Position numbers and translations under genes: made by a program
In this document: one piece after another, positions 22,455 to 33,945 of the stretch
How positions within the stretch are numbered: the stretch's first letter is position 1
Layout of the letters: the number at the start of each line of letters is the position of its first letter
Assembly (NCBI GenBank): GCA_036172665.1
Contig: CM069876.1
Coordinates: 46,717,001 to 46,781,000 of the forward strand
Direction: 5' to 3'
DNA length: 64,000 nt
Origin: Prosopocoilus inquinatus
Lineage: Eukaryota; Arthropoda; Insecta; Coleoptera; Lucanidae
The notes under the pieces: generated by a model
The model's database searches: none
Seen by the model: the letters and a program-made list of their open reading frames with translations, nothing else
What the model was told of the DNA's origin: nothing

Positions 22455-22820
22455 CTTGTCCGATGAGAAATGTAAGTAAAAAGTTTTTTTTTTTTTTTAA
22501 TCTTAAACCGGACAGAATTATGATTGGAATTACACTCAAAGTTTCGCTGTAGATTTATAGCTTCGTCAGTATAGGGATCACGACGAATAGAATTCAATTT
22601 TTATGACGTCAGATCGTCTCTAGGCGAATGTTTATTGTATAGCGAGCGTCTGCCGTTGCTAGGCAACGTGACGTCACAAAAATAGAATTCTAATCGTCGT
22701 GATCCCTACACAGGAGTGACGAAGCCATAAACCCATAGCGAAACGTTGAGTGTAATTCCAATCATAATTCTGTCCGGTTTAAGAATAAAAAAAAAAAAGA
22801 AAAACCTTTTTGCTTACCAG
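22455..22820. mobile_element. foldback element, about 360 bp
   Basis: The arms share ccggacagaattatgattgg and its inverse, and gggatcacgacgaatagaattc and its inverse, about a core with gacgtca and tgacgtca. Fragments of the same family (gcgaaacgttgagtgta) occur at about 44645-44705 and, weakly, near 33640. Confidence 0.75.
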
Positions 22821-22904
22821 ATTTACAGCATGAAGTTGCTGGTTTCTATTCAGACAAGAGAAACAAAGAAAAAAAGAAATAAAATAAAATAAAACCATTA
22901 GCAG

Positions 22905-23585
22905 AGACCATGACAACGCGAGAATTCCTACCCCCTTTAACTCCTTTATTTTTGATTAAAAAAAAATGTTTAATACAAATCTTATAGTGACTAATTCAAA
23001 GTTTCTCCATGTGCTCACAGAAAAACAATTGATGGTCGGATTAACGAGATATAAACTAAAGTTAAGTTTTTTTTTAATGGAACAGCCTGTATATTATTAC
23101 GATTTTCGATTCTAAATTAAATTCTACTGAGACTACGTATACAATAAAACCAATAATACAGAAGGTGTCCATAAAATAATTCCTCTTTAATTTATTTTAT
23201 TTTTGAATTTTAGAAATAGAAAACTTGAATACAGATTCTTTTATACTAAGAGACATTAATCAAAACATGTTAAAGAGATTTACACTTTACGTAAAAAAAA
23301 TTGAAGATGCTTTGAATATGTTTTACGTTAAATCTTTAATCACTTTTCAATTCAAAATTCAATTTTTCCTAAATATTTTTCGTTTCTAGTTATAAAGTTA
23401 ATTTTTAGAAAACATGTAAATCGATTTAATATGATAATGGTAAAATATCCGACCATCAATTCTTTTTCCGTGACCACACAGAGAAACTTTCAATAATTTA
23501 AGTTTTGTATTAAACATTTTTTTCTGTGTTCAAAAATAAAAGAGTTAAAGGGGGTGGGAATTCTCGCGTAGTCACCTTGTACATT
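22905..23585. mobile_element. foldback element, about 680 bp
   Basis: The left arm begins cgcgagaattcctaccccct and the right arm ends with the inverse aagggggtgggaattctcgcg. Inner matches include ttgatggtcgga/tccgaccatcaa and agtttctc/gagaaact. The core is AT-rich with no recognised ORF. Confidence 0.75.
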
Positions 23586-23736
23586 TGAATTGAATTTTTT
23601 TGTTCTTATTATTGCAGCTACTGCTTTTTTATTTATTCTTAAGTGGCGGCATTCAGAAACTTTCCTGAAGTTCTACGCTTAAACTTTACAAAATAATAAT
23701 AATAATAATAATTAAAGAAAGAAATATTTGTTTCAG

Positions 23737-24373
23737 ACGTAAACGGACTTCCAAGGCCAAAACCGTAAACGACGAAGAATTCAAATGCCAAATATGCGGC
23801 TACCAACTTACAAATCGTGGAAACCTGCGCCGGCATTTTTTAATACACACCGGCGAGAAGCCGTTCACTTGTGACGTTTGCGATTATAAATGCCGACATC
23901 GCATGAGTCTGAGTTATCACAAGCTGAAACACACCAACAAGAAGCTGTTCAGTTGCGACGTGTGCGATGTTAAATGCAGACGGAGCGTGGATTTGAAACA
24001 GCATAAGTTAACTCACACCGACGAGAAGCAGTTCAGTTGTGATCTTTGCGATTACAGAAGTCGAGAGCTCGGACCTTTGAAACGGCATCAGTTGATACAC
24101 AGTAAACAGAAGCCGTTTGTCTGTGATTTTTGTGATTATAAATGTCGAGAGCTCAGGAGTTTGAAACGACATCAGTTAGTTCACACCGACGAGAAGCCGT
24201 TCGGTTGTGATCTTTGCGATTATAAGTGCCGACAGTTTAAAGATTTGAAGTATCATAAGTTGAAACACACCAACGAGAAGCCATTTAATTGTAAACTTTG
24301 CGATTATAAGTGCGTGCGATTTGATCATTTGGAACGGCACGAGTTAACACATGTGCGGAGGACAAACCTTTAG
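23737..24373 (+). CDS. zinc-finger exon 6: 7 C2H2 fingers
   Basis: The acceptor ATATTTGTTTCAG ends at 23736 and the first base is an A, again third codon position. The cap is RKRTSKAKTVNDEE, first finger FKCQICGYQL, then six fingers ending HELTH. The frame ends at TAG after VRRTNL. Just past it, a shifted frame from about 24357 still reads EDKPLGCGLCVFYKC with no His pair, so an eighth finger was lost through a small deletion. Finger 3 (CDVKCRRSVDLKQH) is close to finger 4 of exon 3, which suggests shared origin. Seven intact fingers are enough for DNA binding. Confidence 0.86.
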
Positions 24374-24470
24374 GTTGTGGTCTTTGCGTCTTTTATAAAT
24401 GCCGATTTTATATATTACAAGTTAAAACATCAACGAGAAAGCCTTCGGGTGGGGTAACTGTAAAAATGGG
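24374..24470 (+). pseudogene. frameshifted remnant of the eighth finger of exon 6
   Basis: In the frame starting near 24357, gaggacaaacctttaggttg encodes EDKPLGC, followed by GLCVFYKCRFYILQVK. Two Cys are kept but the finger helix and His residues are gone. It continues directly from the intact exon. Confidence 0.65.
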
Positions 24471-26064
24471 GGTTTGTAAACGAGCAAATTAAAAAAAGAA
24501 AGAATCTACAAATCCACTAATGCAGGGGTCACTTTGATGCAATTTTTTTCGTGCAATTCTCAAGAATTTTTATAAATAACTACAGCTTTCATACCATCGG
24601 TAATTTTAACGTGACGATAAAATCTGTTTAGTAAATTATGGTTACTACCAACTCCAGGGTCCCCGCGAGGTCAAAATCCGATCGCGTGCTGCGACTCCAT
24701 ATTTTGGCGCCCTCTGACAGATGAGTTGGGGCATACAGATTATCAAAACTATTAAAAGAAACAAAGAAATGGAAAAAACAGAAAAATTAAAAAAAAATTT
24801 AAACATTAGGAAATTTTTGTTAAACATTTTCCTTTACTTTTTTCAAGTTCCTAGCTCCTGCGAGCCCCCCCCCCCAAAAAAAAAAAAACGAGTAATCCAA
24901 TCTTCTCATCTCACTAAGGAGGAAATCGTAACAGCCTACGTAATTTATTTTTTAACCTCTAAGCAGAATTTTATCCTTTTATGAAATCCAAATTGTCTAA
25001 TTACATTTTTTTAAATATTTTATGATATTTACAGCTTTGCATTTTTTGTTTTTTTGTATTTATTTATTTATTTTTTTGGCTGCTTAAGCAAAGCAAGCCG
25101 GTTTATCTTTTGTAATCATTTTGTCACTAAATCAGGTGACTTTCGATTTTCTGTTAATATTTCAGATAAAATTAAACCAGACATGAAATTTAGTGATTTT
25201 GTGAGCTGTCTAGTGACTTTTACTTAACATTTGCGCTGAAATTCTGAGCTCTATCGCAAGAACTGTAAAGTATATACGTACTTACATATTGTCATAGTTT
25301 ATTATTTTTTTTTTGTAAGAACTCATGTCACTTGGAATTTTTCTCGACGGCGCAACTCAAAAAGCGTTTCAAGATGAAGTTTTTGCAAAAAAAAAACTAC
25401 AAATTTCTAACGTCATTTGTTTGGAAAATATTTGCATTTGTTTGAAATGCACAGTAACAGCGATATTTTTTTTTTGAAAAAGTTGAATAACGCGAAAACG
25501 GTTTACGTTAGACCCTATGCGTAGTACACAAAGTCACATTAAAATTCAGTCCGGAATCCGAAAATGTAAAAATATATAGGGTGTTCCATTTAAAAAAAAA
25601 CGAAGTGACATAACGCCCAGACTAAACGGAACACTCTGTATATTCCAAACTAGTTTTGAAATATGCTCCACACGATACCAAGTATCTTTCATTTGAAACA
25701 TTTTTTTTTTTTTTTTGTAAAATGATTAACTAGAGTTATGAAGGAAGTCGCCTTATGTGAAACACCCTGTATACGTATATCGTGATGAATTGAATTGTTG
25801 TAACTGCAAACTGAATACCGTCTCATCAATCAAGTTTTCAAACGTCTCGAGCATTACATTTACAACACCGAATTTTAATTTTGGCGCCATGTGGCGGGGC
25901 GATTGCAAAATTACATTAATTACATTATTTTTTTTATAAAAAATTGGCACGCAAAAGTTTTCTACTTTTAATTGCCGCAGTTAACTGTTCTATTTTAGTC
26001 GACGTCTTGCCGTGAGGTTGAAGGCTTCAGCACCAGAACTCCCATTGATTTTAAAATCAATGAA
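24471..26064. other. repeat-derived non-coding stretch
   Basis: 24740-24920 is the unexpanded counterpart of 26065-26590 (shared ggaaaaaacagaaaaa, ggaaatttttgtt, caagttcct, tgcgagccc). 25574-25772 is bounded by inverted atagggtgttcca and aaacaccctgtata ends. Many poly-A and poly-T runs occur. No gene is recognised. Confidence 0.5.
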
Positions 26065-26139
26065 AATAAACAAGAAATGGAAAAAAACAGAAAAAAAAAA
26101 AAAAAAATTAAACGTTAGGGAATTTTTGTTTCATTCATT

Positions 26140-26516
26140 CTTCGGACGTTTTCTTTCATTTTGAAAACATTTTCTCCTTCATTCTGAAAACACTTTCCTT
26201 CATTTGGAAAACATTTTCCTTCATTCTGAAAACACTTTCCTTCATTTGGAAAACATTTTCCTTCATTTGGAAAACATTTTCCTTCATTCTGAAAACACTT
26301 TCCTTCATTTGGAAAACATTTTCCTTCATTCTGAAAACACTTTCCTTCATTTGGAAAACATTTTCCTTCATTTGGAAAACATTTTCCTTCATTCTGAAAA
26401 CACTTTCCTTCATTTGGAAAACATTTTCCTTCATTCTGAAAACACTTTCCTTCATTTGGAAAACATTTTCCTTCATTCTGAAAACACTTTCCTTCATTTG
26501 GAAAACATTTTCCTTC
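26140..26516. repeat. 21-bp minisatellite, about 18 copies
   Basis: Two unit variants alternate: ccttcatttggaaaacattt and ccttcattctgaaaacactt, each 21 bp long with the last base. Because 21 is a multiple of three, both strands stay open for about 120 codons (ENVFQMK/ESVFRMK on the minus strand). I see no evidence that this is a gene: there are no flanking splice signals, and the array sits inside a dispersed repeat. Confidence 0.9.
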
Positions 26517-26995
26517 GCTTCTTTCAAGTTCCTAACTGCTGCGAGCCCTCAAAACGAAGCGCTTTCTTCTCATCTGACTAAGGAGGCCTCTGTTCAGACC
26601 CCCCCCCCCCCAGAATGCAAGTAGGCGAAGCCCGCTTGTTAATATTAGAAAAAAAGGAACAAAATCACAAAAGCAAAATAAAGTTCTAAAAACTTAAAAA
26701 GCGAAATATTATTTGTTTTTTTTTTAACCAAACCGTAACAGCTTATATAATTTATTTTTTTTTTTACTGAGTTCATTAAACTTTTTATGAAAATTTAGTT
26801 CAGTTCAGATTTGTAGATAGTTTTTCGAATAATTTTTACGAGATAAGAAACAGTTTCCCATTAATTTTTTTTTTTTGCTAGAAAAATGACAAAACCTGCC
26901 TAGTAGCCAATAGGCGAATTGGCGCCCGTTGAATATGGGGTCCGCGTGCACTGCACGCTTTGCACACATGGTTACGGGGGCCCCGACCAACTCAT

Positions 26996-27746
26996 ATGTT
27001 TACAATGGAAGAATACAATAAATACAATAAAACCGCTAAACGTTAAATGGTACCTTTTCTAAAAAATTAATACTGAAAAACATAACCTCTCACCAGTGAC
27101 TAATTCTTCAGCATTTACCAGAGGAACAAAACAATTATTTTTAAAAGTTGGTACGTTGATACGAGTGAAGTTTCTAGTATTAAATTTAAAATGTTTACAA
27201 TGGAAGAATACAATAAAATCGTTAAACGTTAAATGGTACCTTTTCTAAATTAATACTGAAAAACATAACCTCTAACCAATGACTAATTCTTCAGCATTTA
27301 CCAGAGGAACAAAACAATTATTTTTAAAAGTTGGTATGTTGTTACGAGTGAAGTTTCTAGAATTAAATTTAAAATGTTTACAATGGAAGAATACAATAAA
27401 ACCGTTAAACGTTAAATGGTACCTTTTCTAAAAAATTAATACTGAAAAACATAACCTCTAACCAATGACTAATTCTTCGGCATTTACCAGAGGAACAAAA
27501 CAATTATTTTTAAAAGTTGGTACGTTGATACGAGTGAAGTTTCTAGTATTAAATTTAAAATGTTTACAATGGAAGAATACAATAAAACCGTTAAACGTTA
27601 AATGGTACCTTTTCTAAAAAATTAATACTGAAAAACATAACCTCTAACCAATGACTAATTCTTCAGCATTTACCAGAGGAACAAAACAATTATTTTTAAA
27701 AGTTGGTACGTTGGTACGAGTGAAGTTACTAGAATTAAATTTAAAA
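26996..27746. repeat. four tandem repeats of about 185 bp
   Basis: The units start atgtttacaatggaagaata at 26996, 27191, 27374 and 27560. They share aacgttaaatggtacctttt, gactaattcttc and ggaacaaaacaatta. The first unit has a short internal duplication (aatacaat). They differ by only a few substitutions and small indels, so it is a young satellite-like array. Confidence 0.9.
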
Positions 27747-27799
27747 CTAAGCTAACATGACTCCGAAGTTCGGGAAGGTTTTCAATTTAAAACTTTTGT

Positions 27800-29430
27800 A
27801 AAGATATGGATCTATCAAAATATAATATTTTCAAATTTCGCACACTTCCGCTTATACCGGAAGTTGCTGTCAACTTTCTTATTTTAAATGGAATATCCCA
27901 TTTTTTGTTGCATTTTTGAAATCTTCATAAAATTCTAAAAATATTTTGTGCAACATGTGATACAAGAGAAATTAACCATTTCCGAGATATTTTAATTTTT
28001 TTTTTAAATAATTCAGACTTGCAGAACCTTAGTTATGATAGTGCCATCTTTGTGCAACAAAAACCATGATGCCCATTTTTGGCCTGTGGTAGGCTACAGT
28101 AACATTTTTTCAGATCATGTCCCGTTTTGCAGTTGATTGCTTACAGGCTGGTTGAAAAGTAACTTCTACTATTAGAACTAATTTCAACTGTCGAAAAGTC
28201 ATGTTTTTTAAATGGAACGCCTAGTATATTTTTATACCATGTGACTCAGGATTAAATGTTCTTTCGTTCTGTACTAGCATTCCCTATACCTATCTCTTAT
28301 AGTTCACTCGTTATCGATGATTTCTTTTTAACTCGTAATTTTTTTCCATTTTTCGGTATTATTTTTAAATAGTGGGCTATGAAAACTAGAGAAATTATAA
28401 TTTTTGAAATCATCTGTCTAGTAGTAATTAAAAAAACAACAATTTAATCGCTACGAAGAACCAAAAAATGAATAATCAAACACAGACATACTAAATGCAT
28501 TTGATGATAAAAAAATCGACAATTCAAGAAGTTAATAAAAAAAGTTGTTATATCGAGAAAAATGCGTTATTACTTAGATACAGGAGAAAGTTATTACTAA
28601 TAAATAATAGCCGAGAACAATTTAGGGTCAATATTATAACCAACAGTTTGAGTATTATTTTCAATATTTCTGATTTATTTATTAGTTTTCATAAAAGTTT
28701 GAATTGTAAGTGTAAATTTCTCATTGTACATGCGGCATATGTAAATAAAAAGTTCAGATGTGTATTTAAATATTATTTGTCGGTTTTTAGAATGAAATTG
28801 AAATTACAGTCAGAAATTAATTAAAAAAACCTCAGTTTGTTAAATTTTCATATGACACTATTCAGGAATAATACTGAAAAGTGAAAAAATTGATGTGTCA
28901 AAGAAAAAATTATGAATAGAAAGAGAAAGGTAAGAGATGGGCATAGGGAATGATAATACAGTTCGAAAGAACATTTAAGTCTGATTATTATGGTATAAAA
29001 AAATACTGGGTGTTCTATTTAAAAAACATGACTTTTCGACAGTTGAAATCAGTTCGAATAGAAGTTACTTTTCAACCAGCCCGTAAACGATTTTGTGTAA
29101 AATCAGGTATGACCTGAAAGCTTATGCCTAAGCTTAGCCTACTATAGGCTAAAAATTGAAATTATGGCTTTTGTTGCACAAAGATGGCAGCATCATAAAC
29201 AAGGTACTGCAACTTTGAACTTTTTTTAAAAAATGGAAATATTTCTAAAACGGCTAATTTTTCTTGTATCACATGTTACACAAAATATTTTTAGAATTTC
29301 ATGAAGATTTCAGAAATGCAATAAAAAATGGAGTATTCTATTTAAAATAAGAAAGTTGACAGCAACTTCCGGTACAAGCGAAAATGTCCGAAAGTTGGAA
29401 ATATTATATTTTAATAGATCATTATCGCTA
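27800..29430. mobile_element. large foldback element, about 1.6 kb
   Basis: The left arm (about 27800-28370) is matched, inverted, by the right arm (about 28860-29430): accggaagttgctgtcaact against its inverse near 29346-29375, gtatcacatgttacacaaaa against 27942-27961, and tcgaaagaacattta against 28254-28270. The 500-bp spacer has one AT-rich ORF (28495-28824) with no recognised motif. The arms are diverged, so the element is old. Confidence 0.8.
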
Positions 29431-29801
29431 ACTTATAACCGCAAAGTATGGATTCAAAGAAATTCAAAGAGGAAGGCTGTAAACTTTTAATGAATGGTTT
29501 GCCTGAATCTCCCTGTATGTTCTTTATGTTCTTTACATTGTAACATTGTCCGTTTATGGTTCGAAAACAATTTTCTTACAGCAATTTTCATCGAACAAGA
29601 ATCTACTTCAATTGTAAATAAATCTGCAAGAAAGCAAAACCAATCCGTGTCATTCGTTGGTTGAATTTTATGCTCGTGTTATCGTAGTTACATTGCTGCT
29701 TATTTATTTATTGTTAAGTAATGGCATTTAGAAACCATTCCGTAATCTAACCAAATAATAATGATATTTCAATTTTTAAACAATGAACTCTTTTGTTTCA
29801 G

Positions 29802-30360
29802 GTGTAAACAGATTTCGAAACGCAAAACTGCAAATAAAGAAAAATACAAATGCCGAATATGCGATTGTCAACTTGCAAATCGTAAAAATTTGCGGAGTCA
29901 CATTTTAATACACACCGGCGAGAAGCCATTCAGTTGTGACCTGTGCGATTACAAATGCCGACAATCTAGGCGTTTGAAACAGCATAGGTTAAGGCACACC
30001 AACGAGAAGCCGTACAGTTGTGATCTTTGCGATTTTAGTTGCCGACTGCTCATGACTTGGAAGTGTCACCAGCTGGGGCACAGCAACGGGAAATCGTTCG
30101 GTTGTGATCTTTGCGATTATAAATGCCGAGAGCTCAGTGCTCTGAAATCGCATGAGTTGACACACGCCGACGAGAAACGGTTAAGTTGTGATCAGTGCGA
30201 TTTTAAATTCGTGCGGCTGACCCATTTGGAACGGCATATGTTAACGCATACCAACGGGAAGCGGTTCAGTTGTGATTTTTGCGCTTATAAATGCCGACAG
30301 GCCAATCTTTTGAAAGTGCATAAGTTAGGACACCAATGGGAAGCTAACAATCACTTCTAA
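29802..30360 (+). CDS. zinc-finger exon 7: 6 C2H2 fingers
   Basis: The acceptor CTTTTGTTTCAG ends at 29801; the cap is CKQISKRKTANKEK and the first finger YKCRICDCQL. Five more fingers follow, ending in GHQWEANNHF and TAA. Two fingers have HQLGH and HSNGKSFGC linkers seen only here, in its copy at 33946 and in exon 8. Finger 5 has Phe at the usual position (CDFKFVRL). The exon, about 260 bp of upstream intron and about 290 bp of downstream flank are duplicated at 33690-34790. Confidence 0.88.
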
Positions 30361-30711
30361 ATTGCAGGTTTTTTAAAATTAGGACAGAATCAAATTAGCT
30401 AATCATAATAGAGCCACAATCTCGTCTTTTCTATTAAATGTTATGAAATGAATTTAGCGTTTTTTTATTTATTTTTTTTAATTTAGTTGATAATCCACCT
30501 GAGTTAAGATGTTAATAAAACTCGTCACGTTAGCTCAGCTGGAAGAGAGGTCGGCATGTAACCGATGTCTATTATTTACTGTTGTTGAATAGTGATATTG
30601 AAATACAGTATTTTACTTTTTGTCGTATTATACATAGGGCCGAAACTATTCCGTAATTTAACCGAATAATAATAATGTTTCGATTTTTAAAGAACGAACT
30701 CTTTGTTTCAG
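30361..30711. other. 3' flank of exon 7 with a truncated tRNA-like sequence
   Basis: It holds AATAAA at 30514 and a truncated tRNA-like segment at 30524-30569 (listed separately). 30645-30711 is the conserved intronic block (ccgtaatttaacc, aataataatgttt, aattttt, tttgtttcag) before exon 8. Confidence 0.55.
30524..30569 (+). ncRNA. truncated tRNA-Thr-like fragment
   Basis: It carries gtcacgttagctcagctgg, a GCTC D-stem, and an anticodon arm gtcgg-catgtaa-ccgat that pairs perfectly, anticodon TGT (Thr). The T arm and 3' acceptor strand are missing. It is a fossil rather than a functional tRNA, copied with its exon to 34669-34714. Confidence 0.6.
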
Positions 30712-31591
30712 GTGTGAACAGATTTCGAAAGACAAAACGTCAAATAAAGAAAAATACAAATGCCGAATATGCGATTGTCAACTTGCAAATCGTCAAAACT
30801 TGCGCAATCACATTTTAATACACACCGGCGAGAAGCCGTTCCGTTGTGACCTCTGCGATTACAAATGCCGACAATCAGGTCATCTGAAGGTTCACAAGCT
30901 AAAACACACCAAAGAAAAAGCGTTCGGTTGTGATCTTTGCGATTACAAAGGTCGAAATTTCGGACATTTGAAACGGCATAAGTTAACCCACACCAACGAG
31001 AAGCCGTTCGGCTGTGATCAGTGCAATTTTAAATGCCGAGAGCTAAGAACTTTGAAACATCACATGCTGAGACACACCGACGAGAGGCCGTACAGTTGTG
31101 ATCTTTGCGATTACAGATGCCGAGAGCTCAGAACTTGGAAATACCACCAGCTGGGGCACAGCAACGAGAAACCGTTCGGTTGTGATCTCTGCGATTATAA
31201 ATGCCGAGAGCTCAGGGCTCTGAAATCGCATAAGTTAACGCACACCGACGAGAAGCCGTTCAGTTGTGACCAGTGCGAATTCAAATGCCTGCGGCCGAGC
31301 CATTTGAAACGGCACAAATTAACGCACACCAACGAGAAGCCATTGGGTTGCGACCTCTGCGATTTTAAATGCCGACATCACGGAAGCTTGAAATTTCACA
31401 AGCTGAAGCATGCCGACGAGAAGCCGTTCGGTTGCGATCTCTGCGATTTTAAATGCCGGCGACGCGAAGATTTGAAACGGCATGTGCTGACGCACACCGA
31501 CGAGAAGCCGTTCGGTTGTGATTTTTGCGATTATAAATGTCGAGATATTGGAAATTTAAAGCAACATAAGTTAAAACACGGATTGCACTGA
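30712..31591 (+). CDS. zinc-finger exon 8: 10 C2H2 fingers
   Basis: The acceptor CTCTTTGTTTCAG ends at 30711. The cap is CEQISKDKTSNKEK, first finger YKCRICDCQL, then nine fingers; the product ends KHGLH and TGA. Fingers 1, 2, 5 and 6 resemble exon 7, so the two are sister cassettes. Finger 7 (CEFKCLRPSHLKRH) is shared with finger 14 of exon 12, and finger 9 (CDFKCRRREDLKRH) with exon 9. All zinc ligands are intact. The gap from exon 7 is only 351 bp and half of it is conserved pre-acceptor sequence. Confidence 0.9.
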
Positions 31592-32544
31592 AAAAGTGGA
31601 ATTGTCATGATAACCACTTTAAGGTGTTTTTTTTTTAACTGTAACATGAAAATGTTTTGTTACACTTTAGAATCTCCTGTATATATGAAAATTATCATTC
31701 CGTTTCACATTTAAACCGACGGCGACGCTGTTGACATATTATGCAATTATTTTATTGCGTGTCTGCGGGCGTGGAAATCAATGATGATGTGTTGGAAATA
31801 CCAATCCGACGTTTATGGGCATGATTTATGACGACCTCAGCAGTAAACACCTGCTCGCTTTATTGCAAGAACAAACGCACACCGCCTTTGTGATCCACTT
31901 GCCGCATCTTGTCGACGTTACTAAAGGGCGTGGCCTTTTCGTAATATGCACGTATGAGTTTGCGTGTTCGTACTATCAAAGGTTACCGTCCAGTCGACTG
32001 AAAACTTATAATTTTAAACATTAAGATTGTTGAATAGATAAAACAGCGATCGCCCTTTGACCTGACATTGCAGTATTATTATTTTTTTATTAAGATTGTT
32101 ATTAGCTGTTGCTAATGCAGATCCACGCGCGATTGTTTTCGACGTCTTTCAGGATTTTACTTAAAAATCGATTAAAATTAATGCGTAATTAAGATTAAGT
32201 TTTTAAACAATTTTCCAGTTTTTTCGTGTTTTCAGAAGTAAAGCCAGACATACCAAAAATAACTAATTTATTTACTTTTTTTCTAATTTTCTCCCTGTAG
32301 CTAACTGACTAAGGAAGATTATTGAATTACCTTTAAAAATTGATTGAAAAAAAAAATAAACGGTAATTTTTATCACACGAGTGTTTGTGTTTGAGAATGA
32401 TCAATCGGATCTGTTCGAAAGACAGGAAGCCTTAGTATAGGCAACTCAAAGAACGTAATGATAATTGTTTGTGTGGTATTTTGAAGTGGTGCCATCTAGA
32501 GACTTTTCTGCTGTAACTTTACTAAATAAGAATAATGATATTGG
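31592..32544. other. non-coding stretch
   Basis: A 69-codon ORF at 31815-32024 has no recognised motif or splice context and is not called. A short gcgatcgccctttgacct word near 32047 resembles the end of the 51490 repeat. No other structure is seen. Confidence 0.45.
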
Positions 32545-32683
32545 GCGCGTTCAGGAACGCTCAGCGGCTGACTTGCTTACTCGGCAATAGTTCGTGATTG
32601 GCTCACATTAAGTTAATAGCCAATCACAAACAAACGACTTCCGCGTAAGCAACTCAGCCGCTGAGCGTCCCTGAACGCGCCCA
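32545..32683. mobile_element. palindromic MITE inserted next to a splice acceptor
   Basis: The ends gggcgcgttcaggaacgctc and gagcgtccctgaacgcgccc are inverted; inner arms share agcggctga, tgattggct and their inverses. It splits the conserved pre-acceptor block and ends 37 bp before the acceptor AG of exon 9. Confidence 0.85.
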
Positions 32684-32720
32684 ATGTTTCAATTTTTAAA
32701 GAAAGAATTGTTTGTTTCAG

Positions 32721-33456
32721 ACGTAAACGGATTTCCATTGCCAAAACTATAAACAAAGAACAATTCAAATGCCGAATATGTGATTACCAACTAGACTGTT
32801 ACAAAAGCTTGCGCCGTCATATTTTAACACATACCGAGGAGAAGCCGTTCACTTGTGACCTGTGCGGTTATAAATGCCTCGATCTCGGCAATTTGAAATA
32901 TCACAAGCAAATACACAGCAACGAGAAGCCGTTTGGTTGTGATCTTTGCGACTTCAAAAGCCGATGGTGCGAAGCTTTGAAACGGCACAAGTTAACACAC
33001 ACCAACAAGAAGCCGTTCGGTTGTGATCTCTGCGATTTTAAATGCCGACGGCGCGAAGATCTGAAACACCATAAGTTAAAACACACCGACGAGAAGCCGT
33101 TCGGTTGTGATGTTTGCGGTTTTAAATGCCGATGGCGCAACGCTTTGAAACAGCACGAGTTAAAACACACCAACGCGAAGCCGTTCGGTTGTGATCTTTG
33201 CGATTATAAATGCCGATGGCGCAGCTCTTTGAACCAGCACAAATTAAAACACACCGACGAGAAGCCGTTCGGTTGTGATCTTTGCGATTATAAATGCCGA
33301 TGGCGTGACGGTTTGGCCCGGCATAAGTTAACACACACCAACGAGAAGCCGTTCAGTTGTGATGTTTGCAATTATAAATGCCGACAGCTCAAAGATTTGA
33401 AACTACATAAGTTGAAACACACTAACGAGAAGCTATTCAATTTGCAAATCCACTGA
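32721..33456 (+). CDS. zinc-finger exon 9: 8 C2H2 fingers
   Basis: The acceptor TTGTTTGTTTCAG ends at 32720. The cap is RKRISIAKTINKEQ and the first finger FKCRICDYQLDCYKSLRRH, then seven more. The exon leaves finger code at TNEKLFNLQIH and TGA. Several fingers share a Trp at the helix start (CRWRNAL, CRWRSSL, CRWRDGL), a likely local tandem expansion. Fingers 3-5 correspond to fingers 4-6 of exon 11, including the TNKKPF linker. No polyadenylation signal is obvious nearby. Confidence 0.88.
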
Positions 33457-33945
33457 TGCAAGGTTGACACTGATGCAATTTTTTGCGTGTAATCCATTTT
33501 TTTTACTTAAAAATTATAAGTTGCGATAAGTAAAGCTTACGACTTACAGTTTTTAGTTATAATTAATTGCGTTACGGAAAATTTTAGAGTAAAAATGTTA
33601 GAGTAAAATTATGTTTTTTTTTTTTTCACTTCCGACGAAGCTGCCAAACGATAGCGAAACCTTTAGCGTTATTTTCGTTGTAACAGTGTCCGTTTACGGT
33701 TTGGAAACTATTTTCTTGCTGCAATTTTCATCGGACAAGAGTGTACTTCAATTGTAAAAAAATCTGCAAGAAAGCAAAACCAATCCATGTCATTGGTTGG
33801 TTGAATTTTATGCTCGTGTTATCGCAGTTACATTTCTGTTTATTTATTTATTTATTGTTAAGTAATAGCATTTAGAAACCATTCCGTAATTTAACCAAAT
33901 AATAATGATGTTTCAATTTTTAAACAATGAACTCTTTTGTTTCAG
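33457..33945. other. flank of exon 9 and duplicated upstream intron of exon 10
   Basis: 33690-33945 is nearly identical to 29540-29801, the sequence before exon 7. The earlier part is AT-rich with a cgaagctgccaaacgatagc motif related to the foldback family at 22455. Confidence 0.6.

Noticed and set aside
26156..26581. Open frames of about 125 codons on both strands (ENVFQMK and ENIFLHS repeats)
   Set aside because: They come from a 21-bp minisatellite whose unit is a multiple of three; no splice signals, domain or flanking gene support coding.
28495..28824. 109-codon ORF in the spacer of a foldback element
   Set aside because: AT-rich, no recognised motif, no start context or partner; likely chance in low-GC DNA.
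31815..32024. 69-codon ORF with some balanced composition (DDLSSKHLLALLQEQTH)
   Set aside because: No recognised family and no splice or start evidence; not enough to call a gene.
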